This document shows positions 25,342 through 33,031 of a DNA stretch of 64,000 nt, piece by piece (position 1 is the first letter of the stretch; every line of letters begins with the position of its first letter). The notes under the pieces are model-generated. The model did no database searches. It was not told the DNA's origin and was given only the letters and a program-made list of their open reading frames with translations. Source of the stretch: Gaiellasilicea sp963802765. GTDB lineage: Bacteria > Actinomycetota > Thermoleophilia > Gaiellales > Gaiellaceae. The DNA is taken from contig CAWDJZ010000008.1 in NCBI GenBank assembly GCA_963802765.1, positions 62,001 through 126,000 on the forward strand. The letters are read 5' to 3'. Made by a program: the position numbers and the translations under genes.

Positions 25342-26688
25342 TTAGAACCGCAGGTCCTGCAGGGCCTCGGCGGCGTTGCGGTAGAACCGCGCTGCCTCCG
25401 CGTCCTCGCCCCGTCGCGCGGCGAGATCTCCTAGCGCCACCCACGCGCCGGCGCGGTGGCTGATCGAAGAGAGCTGCTCGAACGTCGAGTCCGCGGCGCG
25501 GAAGGCCGTCTCGGCCTCATCCAGGCGGCCGCGCTCGAGGAGCGAGCGGCCGAGCACGATCTCGGCCTGGCCGATCTCATCGAGAAAGTCCTCGCGGCCT
25601 TCGAGCAGGCGCAGCGCCTCGCGCGCGTGCTCCTCGGCCGCTTCCCACTCGCCGAGCCGGAGATGGACGGTCGCGAGGCCGTTCACCGCCTGGCCGGCAT
25701 CCGCCTGCGAGTCCGCCTCGACGGCGACCGCGAACGACGCCTTCAGCTGCTCGATCGCCTGCTGCGGCTTCCCGAGCAGGAGGCTGAGCCCCCCGAGGTT
25801 GTTCAGCAGCCGGCCGACGGTGCGCTCGTCGTCGAGCTCGTGGAAGAGGGTCTTCGCCTTCTCGGCGTAGTTGCGTGAGAGCACCCAGTGGCCGGTGCGC
25901 TCGGCAACCAGGGACGCCTGGAAGTACGCGTCGGCCATCTTGCGGCGATCGTCGACGCCCTGCGCGAGCTCGAGCGCGCGCTCGACGTCCTCGCGCGCCG
26001 CCTCGAAGTCGCGCTGGCGGCGGTAACAGCGCGAGCGCCAGTGATAGATGTCGGAGCGGAGCCCGTCGCAGGGCATCTCGCTGCGCTCGGCCAGCATCAA
26101 AGCCTCGTTCAGCAAGGCGATCGCCGTCGAGATGCTCGAGAGCTTGTAGCGGCAGACGCCGAGCCGGAAGATGAGCTCGGCTCGGTCGACGTCGGAGAAG
26201 AGCGGTCCCTCGGCGAGCGCGCGGGCGCCGTTCAGGAGCTCGACTGCGGTGCGGACGTCGCCTTCCTGCATCCGCACCCAGGCCTCGCCGGAGCGGGTGC
26301 GCACCTCGAGCTCGACCGAGTTGATGGCCGAGACGGCGTCGCGCACGTCGGCGTACGCGTCGACCGCCTCCCTGTAGCGGTAAGCCTTCGACAGCGCCTC
26401 CGCCCGGGCGAGGAGGGCCTCGACGCGGCCGCGCTCGTCGGTCGACACGCCACTCGCGAGGTAGGCCGGGTCGACGTTCAGCCGGTCGGCGAGCCAGGCG
26501 ATCGTCTCGGGCGTCGGGCGGGTCTTACTGCGCTCGATCTGGCTGACGTATTCCTTCGAGAAGCGCTCGCCCGCGAGCTCCGTCTGGGTCAGGCCGGAGG
26601 CGACGCGAAGCAGCCGCACCCGATCGCCGAGGCGGGCGCCGGCAGGCGCGGATGCTCGACGAATAAGGGGGGCGGGGGTCTCGGTCAT
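25342..26688 (-). CDS. XRE-family regulator with TPR domain (RRNPP-like)
   Basis: A 448-residue regulator. Residues about 20-75 form an XRE helix-turn-helix (LGDRVRLLRVASGLTQTELA, then FSKEYVSQIERSKTRPTPETI). The remainder is about nine tetratricopeptide-like helix pairs (e.g. ALSKAYRYREAVDAYADV, ERTGHWVLSRNYAEKAKTLF, LRLGEWEAAEEHAREAL), the ligand-binding architecture of PlcR/NprR/AimR-type receptors. ATG 26688 follows GGAG by about 8 nt; upstream codons would add an unrelated arginine-rich segment. It is followed by the peptide gene and faces an orphan RNA promoter with direct repeats. Such proteins usually bind DNA as dimers and change activity when a short peptide binds the TPR domain. 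Peptide control here is inference. Confidence 0.85.
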   Translation of the reverse strand: MTETPAPLIRRASAPAGARLGDRVRLLRVASGLTQTELAGERFSKEYVSQIERSKTRPTPETIAWLADRLNVDPAYLASGVSTDERGRVEALLARAEALSKAYRYREAVDAYADVRDAVSAINSVELEVRTRSGEAWVRMQEGDVRTAVELLNGARALAEGPLFSDVDRAELIFRLGVCRYKLSSISTAIALLNEALMLAERSEMPCDGLRSDIYHWRSRCYRRQRDFEAAREDVERALELAQGVDDRRKMADAYFQASLVAERTGHWVLSRNYAEKAKTLFHELDDERTVGRLLNNLGGLSLLLGKPQQAIEQLKASFAVAVEADSQADAGQAVNGLATVHLRLGEWEAAEEHAREALRLLEGREDFLDEIGQAEIVLGRSLLERGRLDEAETAFRAADSTFEQLSSISHRAGAWVALGDLAARRGEDAEAARFYRNAAEALQDLRF

Positions 26689-26821
26689 GAACGGTTCTCC
26701 GGGAGTGAAGCGGAATTCCTCGTGCAGTGAAGCGGGAAGTGGAGTGCCGCGCATACCCCTTTGCGGTGATCTTTTCCCCGCCCGCACGCCGCGTGAGGTG
26801 GTGAAGCAGACTAACACGAAA

Positions 26822-26843
26822 CTACTTGACCGATCTACTTGAC
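26822..26843 (+). promoter_or_regulatory. Direct-repeat operator candidate
   Basis: CTACTTGAC at 26822-26830 is repeated exactly at 26835-26843 (13-bp period). The second copy overlaps the -35 box of the RNA promoter, so a protein bound here would affect that promoter and the divergent regulator gene. The XRE-TPR protein is the obvious candidate; this is inferred from position. Confidence 0.5.
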
Positions 26844-26867
26844 TTTTCCGGACATCACGCCTACAGT
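26839..26867 (+). promoter_or_regulatory. Sigma-70-type promoter of the orphan RNA
   Basis: TTGACT (26839-26844), a 17-bp spacer, then TACAGT (26862-26867). Both boxes are close to consensus and the spacing is optimal. Transcription should begin near 26874. It is one of the clearest promoters in the window. Confidence 0.65.
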
Positions 26868-26873
26868 TGTGCA

Positions 26874-27050
26874 CAGCTTGCACCGGCCGACGCCAGGCCC
26901 GAGTGCAAGGGCGCGCCACCGAAAAGGCGACGCCGCAAGGCCGCAGAGCCGTGGCTGGGCCGCAGAGCCACGTCTTTACGGAGCGTCGTCTTCGTGGCAG
27001 CTTGCCTCATGGATCGTCCCCGGAGCCGCAGCCGGGGACGATTCTTTTTT
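26874..27050 (+). ncRNA. Orphan structured RNA of about 180 nt
   Basis: Bounded by its own promoter and a strong intrinsic terminator, with no + strand gene downstream for 2 kb. Predicted stems: CTTGCAC/GTGCAAG near the 5' end; a long-range GGCGACGC/GCGTCGTC; CGTGGCT/AGCCACG inside it. GGCCGCAGAGCC occurs twice. It is not a tRNA, and I see no match to SRP RNA, tmRNA or RNase P RNA. A stretch resembling CCACCGAAAAGG...GACGC recalls c-di-GMP-I aptamers, but the rest does not fit. No good reading frame lies inside. Placed next to the XRE-TPR/peptide pair, it may be the regulated output. Confidence 0.55.
27013..27050 (+). terminator. Intrinsic terminator of the orphan RNA
   Basis: ATCGTCCCCGG (27013-27023) pairs perfectly with CCGGGGACGAT (27032-27042), 11 bp with an 8-nt loop, followed by TCTTTTTT (27043-27050). 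This is an unusually strong rho-independent terminator for such a GC-rich genome. Confidence 0.85.
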
Positions 27051-27171
27051 GCTTGCAAAAGGAATCTCCTTTTCCGTCGCATGCCTCGCGCACATCCCTG
27101 AAGGCGGCCGCTTCGCGGCCGCACCAGCTCGATGGCCACCGGGGCCCGACTCGATGGCCCGGGACTGATTG
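27051..27171. other. Gap between terminator and tetR
   Basis: Contains the palindrome GCGGCCGC-TTC-GCGGCCGC near 27105 and a direct repeat CTCGATGGCC (near 27128 and 27150). It has no gene. The palindrome may end transcription of the convergent TetR gene, but it has no T-run on that strand. Confidence 0.35.
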
Positions 27172-27783
27172 CTAGCCGTTGCCGGTTAGCCAGCGGTGGC
27201 GTTGGGCGGCCATCGCGCGGAAGTCGTCCTCGCCGAGGAGGCCGCCGAGGCGGCCTGCGAACCCGAACAGCAGCGCCGCGCCGACGAACACCCACGCCTC
27301 CGCGTCCGCGTCGCGATCCGGCGGGACGCCGCCCGCGGCCTGGGCGCGGCGGAGCACACCGGCGACGTAGTCGTGGACGTCGCGCAGCTGCCTCCGCAGG
27401 AAGCTCCTGATCTCGTCGTCCTCGCCGGCCTCGCTCAGCGCCTGCATCCAGAGCATCGCCGGCTTCACCTCGCCGGAGGCGTGGAACGCGAGCGCAGCCT
27501 GCCCGATTGCCGTGACCGCGTCGTGGTCGCCGAGCGCAGCGAGCCGCTCGTCGAACGCGGCCCGCAACGACCCCCACGCCGCATCGAGGCAGGCGAGGTA
27601 GAGCTCGCGCTTCGACGCGAAGTGGCGGTAGAGGATCGGCTCGGAGACTCCCGCCGCCCGGGCGATCTCGGCGGTCGTCGCACCGCTGTAGCTCGAGCCC
27701 GCGAAGACGCGCAGCGCGGCCTCGACGATCGCCTGCCGACGCTCGGCGGCCGGCAGGCGCGTCTTCTGGGCGACCTGGATCAC
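27172..27783 (-). CDS. TetR/AcrR family repressor
   Basis: A 203-residue regulator. The N-terminal helix-turn-helix is ERRQAIVEAALRVFAGSSYSGATTAEIARAAGVSEPILYRHFASKRELYLA, the standard TetR block, followed by a helical ligand domain. Its GTG start (27783) overlaps the stop of the drug-exporter gene in a GTGA, so exporter and repressor are one operon. The likely operator is the perfect 16-bp palindrome at 29239-29254, ahead of the exporter. It should be released by a compound the exporter pumps out. Confidence 0.9.
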   Translation of the reverse strand: MIQVAQKTRLPAAERRQAIVEAALRVFAGSSYSGATTAEIARAAGVSEPILYRHFASKRELYLACLDAAWGSLRAAFDERLAALGDHDAVTAIGQAALAFHASGEVKPAMLWMQALSEAGEDDEIRSFLRRQLRDVHDYVAGVLRRAQAAGGVPPDRDADAEAWVFVGAALLFGFAGRLGGLLGEDDFRAMAAQRHRWLTGNG

Positions 27784-29210
27784 GCGGCCACCTCTACCGA
27801 CGCCTCCCCTTCCTCGTGGCCGGGCTCCTGGCGGACGAGCGCGAAGGCGACGATCGCACCGGCGAAGGCGATCAGGGCGGCGACCAGCAGCGCGCGCTCG
27901 AAACCGGCCATGAAAGCCTCGAGCGACCGGCGGCCCGCCGCTTCGTGGGCCACGATCGCGCCCATCAGTGCGATCCCGAGCGAGCCGCCGACCTGCCGCA
28001 TCGCGTTCAGGACGGCCGCGCCGACGCCCGACTTCTCGACCGGCACCGCCCGCGTCGCGGCGGCAGCCGTCGGCGTCATCGTCATCGACATGCCGAGCCC
28101 GCCGACGAGGAACGCCGGCAGCAACGACCAGAACGTCGCGTCCTCGCCGAGCTGCGAGAAGTACAAGAGCTGGACGCCGAGCAGGACCATGCCGGCCGAC
28201 ATCAGCCAGCGCGAGCCGTGCCGGTCGGAGAGCTTCCCCGCGATCGGCGCGAAGAGGATGATCAGCAGCGTCATCGGCAGGAAGGCCGCGCCTGCCTGAA
28301 CGGCCGAGTAGCCGAGCACGTTCTGCATGTAGATCGAGACGAAGAAGAAGACGCCGAACATCGCCAGCGCGACGAGGAGCATCGTGATGTTCGCGCCTGC
28401 GTAGGTGCCGCTGCGGAACAGCGTCAGGTCGAGCATCGGCGCGCGCCGACGCCGCTCGATCACGAGGAACGCCCCCAGCGAGACGGCGGCGACCGCGAAC
28501 GAGCCCATAATCCGTGCGGAGGTCCAGCCGTACGTGTTCGCCTCGATCAGCCCGTAGGTGAGCGCGAAGAGGCCGAGCGCCGAGGTGGCGAGACCGGGAA
28601 GGTCGAGGCTCTCGTGCGTGTCGTCCTTCGACTCGTCGATCAGCAGGTAGCTCGCGGCGATCGCGACCACCCCGACCGGCACGTTGACGAAGAAGATCCA
28701 GTGCCAGCTCAGGTGCTCGGTGAGCAGACCGCCTACGAGGGGGCCGATCGCGAGCGCGAGCGCCGACACGCCGGCCCAGATCCCGATCGCCGCGCCACGC
28801 TCCCTGGGCGGGAAGGTCGCGGCGATGATCGAGAGCGTCGCCGGGTTCATCAGTGCCGCGCCAGCTCCCTGCACGACGCGCGCTGCGATCAGCATGTCGC
28901 CGGAGTCGGCGAGCCCGCACCAGAGTGAGGCGCCGGTGAAGACGACGATGCCGACGACGAAGATGAGACGGCGGCCGTACGCGTCGGCGAGCTTGCCGCC
29001 GATCAGCATCAGCGCCGCGAAGCTCAGCGCGTACCCCGCCACGATCCACTGCAGCTCGGAGAGGCCCACGCCGAGGTCCTCCTGGATCGAGGGCAGCGCG
29101 ACGTTCACCACCGTGTTGTCGAGCATGATCATGAAGAGCCCGAACGCGACGGCGGCGAGCGTCCACCACTTGCGCCGCTCCTCTGAAAAGATTGCGAGAG
29201 CCATGAACAT
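27780..29210 (-). CDS. MFS drug exporter, DHA2 (EmrB/QacA) family
   Basis: A 476-residue proton-coupled exporter with about 14 helices. LDNTVVNVALPSIQEDLGV is the DHA2 motif D1, GGKLADAYGRRLIFVVG motif A, and RVVQGAGAALMNPATLSII the segment before motif C, which reads WAGVSALALAIGPLVGGLL. Members expel hydrophobic drugs or dyes. ATG 29210 or ATG 29204 may be the start; AAAGGG fits the second better. Its promoter region carries the palindromic operator for the co-transcribed TetR protein. Confidence 0.9.
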   Translation of the reverse strand: MFMALAIFSEERRKWWTLAAVAFGLFMIMLDNTVVNVALPSIQEDLGVGLSELQWIVAGYALSFAALMLIGGKLADAYGRRLIFVVGIVVFTGASLWCGLADSGDMLIAARVVQGAGAALMNPATLSIIAATFPPRERGAAIGIWAGVSALALAIGPLVGGLLTEHLSWHWIFFVNVPVGVVAIAASYLLIDESKDDTHESLDLPGLATSALGLFALTYGLIEANTYGWTSARIMGSFAVAAVSLGAFLVIERRRRAPMLDLTLFRSGTYAGANITMLLVALAMFGVFFFVSIYMQNVLGYSAVQAGAAFLPMTLLIILFAPIAGKLSDRHGSRWLMSAGMVLLGVQLLYFSQLGEDATFWSLLPAFLVGGLGMSMTMTPTAAAATRAVPVEKSGVGAAVLNAMRQVGGSLGIALMGAIVAHEAAGRRSLEAFMAGFERALLVAALIAFAGAIVAFALVRQEPGHEEGEASVEVAA

Positions 29211-29233
29211 CCCTTTGAGCGTCGTTAGCGAGT

Positions 29234-31132
29234 ATGAGGTTAGTGGACACTAACGTAGACCGCAAATGGGCCTGGACGCCCACACAGGAGCAGCTCGAAA
29301 CCGCGAACGTGACGCGGCTCGCCCGCACGCTCGGCTGCGACGACTACGAGTCACTGCACCGTGTCTCGATCGACGACCCGGAGCGGTTCTGGCGTGCGGT
29401 CGCGAGCGACCTCCGGCTCGAGCTCGCCCGCCCGTGGGAGCGCGTGCGCGACGACTCGCGCGGGATCGAATGGACGACGTGGTTCGAGGGCGCGCGGCTG
29501 AACGTGGCCGGCGCATGTGTGCACGCGTGGGCGGAGCGGACGCCGGACGCGCCCGCTGCCGTCTTCCGCGGCGAGGACGGAGCGCGGCGCGAGTGGACGT
29601 TCGCCGAGCTCTCGCGCGAAGTCGTGCGCGTCGCCGAAGCGCTGCAGGCACACGGCGTCGCCGCCGGCGACCGCGTCGCCGTCTACATGCCGATGTCACC
29701 CGAGGCGGCGATCGCGTTGCACGCCTGCGCTCATCTCGGCGCTGTTCAGGTGCCGATCTTCTCGGGATTCGCCGCCTCTGCGATCGTGCAGCGCCTCCGC
29801 GACTCCGAAGCGAAGGTGGTGATCACGGCCGACTACTCGCTCCGCCGCGGTGCACGGGTGCCGATGCGCGAGACTGTCGAGGAGGCGCTGCGGGAGTCAC
29901 CGACCGTCGAGCACGTGCTGCTCTGGCAGCGGGACGAGCTTGCCTGGGACGCCGAGCTCGGACCGGGCGAGCTGCCGCCGCTCGAGGTCGACGCCGAGCA
30001 CCCGTATCTGCTCGCGTACACCTCCGGCACCACCGGCCGGCCAAAAGGGGCTCTGCACGTCCACGGCGGCTTCCTCCTCTCGATCGCGCGCGAGGCCGCC
30101 TATCAGTCCGACATCCGCGCCGGCGACCGCGTCCTGTTCGCCACCGACATGGGCTGGATCATGGGTCCCTGGACCGTGGTCGGAGCCGGCGCGCTCGGCG
30201 CCTGCGTCGTCTACATGGAAGGTGCGCCGGACCGGCCGCACGACCGCCTCTGGCGGCTCGTCGAGGAGGAGCGGCTGACGATGCTCGGCCTCTCTCCCAC
30301 TCTCGTCCGCGCCCTGATCCCGACCGGCGAGCCCGAGGCCGACCTTTCGTCGCTGCGCGTTGTCACGACCACGGGGGAGCCGTGGAACTCAGGCCCGTAC
30401 GACTGGCTGAACGAGCACGTCGCGGGGGACGGACGGATCCCGATCGTCAACATCTCCGGCGGCACCGAGGTCGGCGCCTGCTTCCTCTCGGTGACGCCGA
30501 TGGCGCCGACGAAGCCGGTCTCGCTCGGCTTCCCCGCGCTCGGTGCCGCGATCGACGTCTACTCGCCCGACGGAACGCCGCTGCGAGGGGAGGTCGGCGA
30601 GCTCGTGTGCACCAAGGCCTGGCCGGGCATGACGCGCGGCATCTGGGGCGACGAGGAGCGCTACCTCGAGACCTACTGGCGCCGCTTCCCCGGCGTCTGG
30701 ACGCACGGCGACTGGGCGTCGATCGACGAGGACGGCTACTGGTACCTGCACGGCCGCTCGGACGACACGCTCAACATCGCGGGCAAGCGGATCGGCCCGG
30801 CCGAGCTCGAGTCGGCCGCGCTCGAGCACCCGTCGGTCGCGGAGGCGGCGGCGATCGGCGTCCCGCACGAGGTCAAGGGCGAGACGGCGTGGATCTACTG
30901 CGCCCTCAAGCCCGGAGCGGAGGCGGACGCCGACGCGATCAGAGCGACGGTCGCGGCGGCGCTGGGCAAGGCGTTCGCGCCGGAGCGGGTGCTGTTCGTC
31001 TCTGCGCTGCCGAAGACGCGCTCGGCGAAGATCGTCCGCCGCGCCGTACGCGCGAAGGCGCTCGGCGAGGACCCGGGCGACCTCTCGACGCTCGAAAACC
31101 CCGACGTCCTGGAGGAGATCGCGAATGTCTAG
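29234..31132 (+). CDS. AMP-forming acyl-CoA synthetase (acetyl-CoA synthetase-like)
   Basis: A 632-residue ANL-superfamily enzyme. The AMP motif is YTSGTTGRPKGALHVHGG (about 257-274), followed by GGTEVGACFLS, the hinge region YWYLHGRSDDTLNIAGKRIGPAELE and the C-terminal Lys region LPKTRSAKIVRRAVRAKALGEDPGD. It activates a carboxylate with ATP and transfers it to CoA. The length and WTPTQEQLETANVTRL start put it near acetyl/propionyl-CoA synthetases. The start codon is uncertain: ATG 29234 and GTG 29243 both lie in the TetR palindrome, suggesting a very short leader. It overlaps the following SDR gene by 8 nt. Confidence 0.9.
   Translation: MRLVDTNVDRKWAWTPTQEQLETANVTRLARTLGCDDYESLHRVSIDDPERFWRAVASDLRLELARPWERVRDDSRGIEWTTWFEGARLNVAGACVHAWAERTPDAPAAVFRGEDGARREWTFAELSREVVRVAEALQAHGVAAGDRVAVYMPMSPEAAIALHACAHLGAVQVPIFSGFAASAIVQRLRDSEAKVVITADYSLRRGARVPMRETVEEALRESPTVEHVLLWQRDELAWDAELGPGELPPLEVDAEHPYLLAYTSGTTGRPKGALHVHGGFLLSIAREAAYQSDIRAGDRVLFATDMGWIMGPWTVVGAGALGACVVYMEGAPDRPHDRLWRLVEEERLTMLGLSPTLVRALIPTGEPEADLSSLRVVTTTGEPWNSGPYDWLNEHVAGDGRIPIVNISGGTEVGACFLSVTPMAPTKPVSLGFPALGAAIDVYSPDGTPLRGEVGELVCTKAWPGMTRGIWGDEERYLETYWRRFPGVWTHGDWASIDEDGYWYLHGRSDDTLNIAGKRIGPAELESAALEHPSVAEAAAIGVPHEVKGETAWIYCALKPGAEADADAIRATVAAALGKAFAPERVLFVSALPKTRSAKIVRRAVRAKALGEDPGDLSTLENPDVLEEIANV
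29239..29254. promoter_or_regulatory. TetR-type operator palindrome
   Basis: GTTAGTGGACACTAAC is a perfect 16-bp inverted repeat between the exporter and the acyl-CoA synthetase gene. A partial half site CGTTAGCG lies at 29223-29230. It overlaps the first codons of the + strand gene, so binding could repress both directions. Confidence 0.65.
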
Positions 31133-31862
31133 AGCACTCGTCACCGGCGGTGGGCGCGGCATCGGCGCGGACATCGCGCGTGAGCTCGCGGCGGCCGGCT
31201 GGCACGTGACCGTGACCGGCCGCACGCCCGAGCAGGTGGAGGCGGTCGCGCAGGAGATCGGCGGCGACGCCGTCGTCGGCGACGTCTCGAAGCGCGAGGA
31301 CGTGGAGCGGATGGTCGCGGTGGCAGAGCCGATCGACCTGCTCGTCGCGAACGCCGGCATCGCCGGTTGGGAGGATTCGTGGGAGACCGACCCCGACGAG
31401 TGGTGGCACGTGCTCGAGGTGAACGTGCTCGGCGTCTATCTCACCTGCCGGCTCGCGCTTCCGGGGATGATCGAGCGCGGCGGCGGGCGCATCGTGATCA
31501 CCGGCAGCGGCGCCGCATACCTCCCGGGGTCGACCTCGGGCGCCTACAGCGCCAGCAAGGCTGCTGTCTGCCGCTTCGGCGAGGTGCTCGCCGCCCAGGT
31601 CGAGCCGCGCGGCGTCAAGGTCTTCGTCCTGGCACCCGGGCTCGTGAAGAGCGAGATGACGAAGCAATTTCCGGACGACCTGCCCTGGACGCCGCCCGAA
31701 CTGGCGCCGCAACTCGTCCGCGAGCTCGCGAGCGGGCGCTTCGATGCGCTCGCCGGCCGGTACCTCCACGCCGAGCACGACCCGCCCGACGAGCTCGAAC
31801 GGCGGGTCGACCGGATCCTCGCCGAGGACCTGAACGCGATTCGGCTCCGGCGCGAATCCTGA
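31125..31862 (+). CDS. Short-chain dehydrogenase/reductase
   Basis: A 245-residue classical SDR. VTGGGRGIGADIARELA is the cofactor motif, VANAGIAG the NAG motif, and GSGAAYLPGSTSGAYSASKAA the catalytic Ser-Tyr-Lys set. TGRTPEQV (Arg after the second strand) suggests NADP. It overlaps the acyl-CoA synthetase stop by 8 nt and its TGA shares a base with the next ATG, so three genes are coupled. A 3-oxoacyl/3-hydroxyacyl-CoA substrate would suit the neighbour but is inference. Confidence 0.9.
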   Translation: MSRALVTGGGRGIGADIARELAAAGWHVTVTGRTPEQVEAVAQEIGGDAVVGDVSKREDVERMVAVAEPIDLLVANAGIAGWEDSWETDPDEWWHVLEVNVLGVYLTCRLALPGMIERGGGRIVITGSGAAYLPGSTSGAYSASKAAVCRFGEVLAAQVEPRGVKVFVLAPGLVKSEMTKQFPDDLPWTPPELAPQLVRELASGRFDALAGRYLHAEHDPPDELERRVDRILAEDLNAIRLRRES

Positions 31863-33031
31863 TGCTGTTCCGGCCCGAGGACTTCGAGCCGGTCGCCGAC
31901 GAAAGCTGGGAGGAGAGCCGCGTGCGGACGGGTATCCGGGCGATCGTCGCGGACGCGGATGCTGCCTTCGACCCGGAGACGCTCTGGCCTGCCGGCGAGT
32001 GGGAGTCGTGGCAGACGCCGACGCCGCTGAAGAACCTCTACGTGGGCGCGGCAGGGGTGATCTGGGGGGTCGATGAGCTGGCGCGTCGCGGTCACGCAGA
32101 ACCGCGCACGGACCTCGCCGCCGCGGCGAAGAGCACCGTCGAGGCGTGGCGGCGCGAGCCGGATCTGATGGCCGAGATCGAGCTCCCGTCGACGAAGGAG
32201 TCAGGCCTGCTCTCGGGGGAAAGCGGGATCCTCCTCGTCGCGTGGCGGCTCACCGGAGAGGAGGAGCTCGCGGACGACCTCCACCGGCGCGTGCTCGAGA
32301 ACGAGGAGAGCGAGGCCGAGGACTTGATGTGGGGCACGCCCGGGACGCTGGTCGCAGCGCGCGCGATGCTCGACTGGACCGGCGAGGAGCGGTGGCGCGT
32401 CGCGGCGCAACGGAGCGCCGAGGCGCTCTGGTCGCGCCGGGACGAGGACGGGTACTGGACGCAGCGGCTCTACGGCCAGCAGGGGCGCGGTCTGAGCCCT
32501 CCGCACGGCGTCGCCGGAAACGTCGAGGCATTGCGGCCGCTGCTCGACGACGAGCGCCGCACCCGGCTCGAGCGCGAGTCGAACGAGCTGTTCGCCCGCA
32601 CCGCTTTCGTCGAGGACGGGCTGGCGAACTGGGCGTCACGCGAGCGGCCGGAGCTCGCCGGGCCGGACGGGACGATCCGCCTCCAGTGGTGCTCGGGCGC
32701 GCCCGGGACCGTGATCGCAGCCGGTGAGTACCTCGACGAGGAGCTCCTGCTCGCGGGCGCGGAGCTGACCTGGCAGGCCGGGGCGCACGGAGCCGAGAAG
32801 GGCCCCGGCATCTGCCACGGCACGGCCGGGAACGGCTACGCGCTCCTGAAGGCGTTCGAGCGCACCGGCGACGAGATGTGGCTGGAGCGGGCGCGCCGCT
32901 TCGCCGCGCACGCCCTCGGTCAGGTCGAGCAGCGCGACAGCCGCTTCTCGCTCTGGACCGGCGACGTCGGCGTGGCCGTGTTCGCCGCCGACTGTCTCGA
33001 CGCCCGGACGCGCTACCCGGTCTTCGGCTGA
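31862..33031 (+). CDS. LanC-like protein (lanthionine synthetase C family)
   Basis: A 389-residue (alpha/alpha)6-barrel protein. The zinc ligands of LanC/LanCL proteins are present: Cys in LQWCSGAPGTV, then the Cys-His pair in GPGICHGTAGNGYALLKA. GLLSGESGILLVAWRL and WGTPGTLVAARAML are barrel repeats. LanC enzymes cyclise dehydrated peptides with cysteine; LanC-like proteins add thiols such as glutathione to electrophiles or dehydroamino acids. No LanB/LanM, precursor peptide or exporter is next to it, so an orphan LanC-like role is more likely than lantibiotic synthesis. The ATG overlaps the SDR stop by one base. Confidence 0.85.
   Translation: MLFRPEDFEPVADESWEESRVRTGIRAIVADADAAFDPETLWPAGEWESWQTPTPLKNLYVGAAGVIWGVDELARRGHAEPRTDLAAAAKSTVEAWRREPDLMAEIELPSTKESGLLSGESGILLVAWRLTGEEELADDLHRRVLENEESEAEDLMWGTPGTLVAARAMLDWTGEERWRVAAQRSAEALWSRRDEDGYWTQRLYGQQGRGLSPPHGVAGNVEALRPLLDDERRTRLERESNELFARTAFVEDGLANWASRERPELAGPDGTIRLQWCSGAPGTVIAAGEYLDEELLLAGAELTWQAGAHGAEKGPGICHGTAGNGYALLKAFERTGDEMWLERARRFAAHALGQVEQRDSRFSLWTGDVGVAVFAADCLDARTRYPVFG

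Noticed and set aside
26874..26990. c-di-GMP-I riboswitch
   Set aside because: A GAAA loop and a GACGC stretch look similar, but the closing stem and second hairpin do not fit the consensus and no gene lies downstream to be controlled.
31862..33031. Lanthipeptide biosynthetic cluster
   Set aside because: Only a LanC-like gene is present; no dehydratase, precursor or exporter around it.
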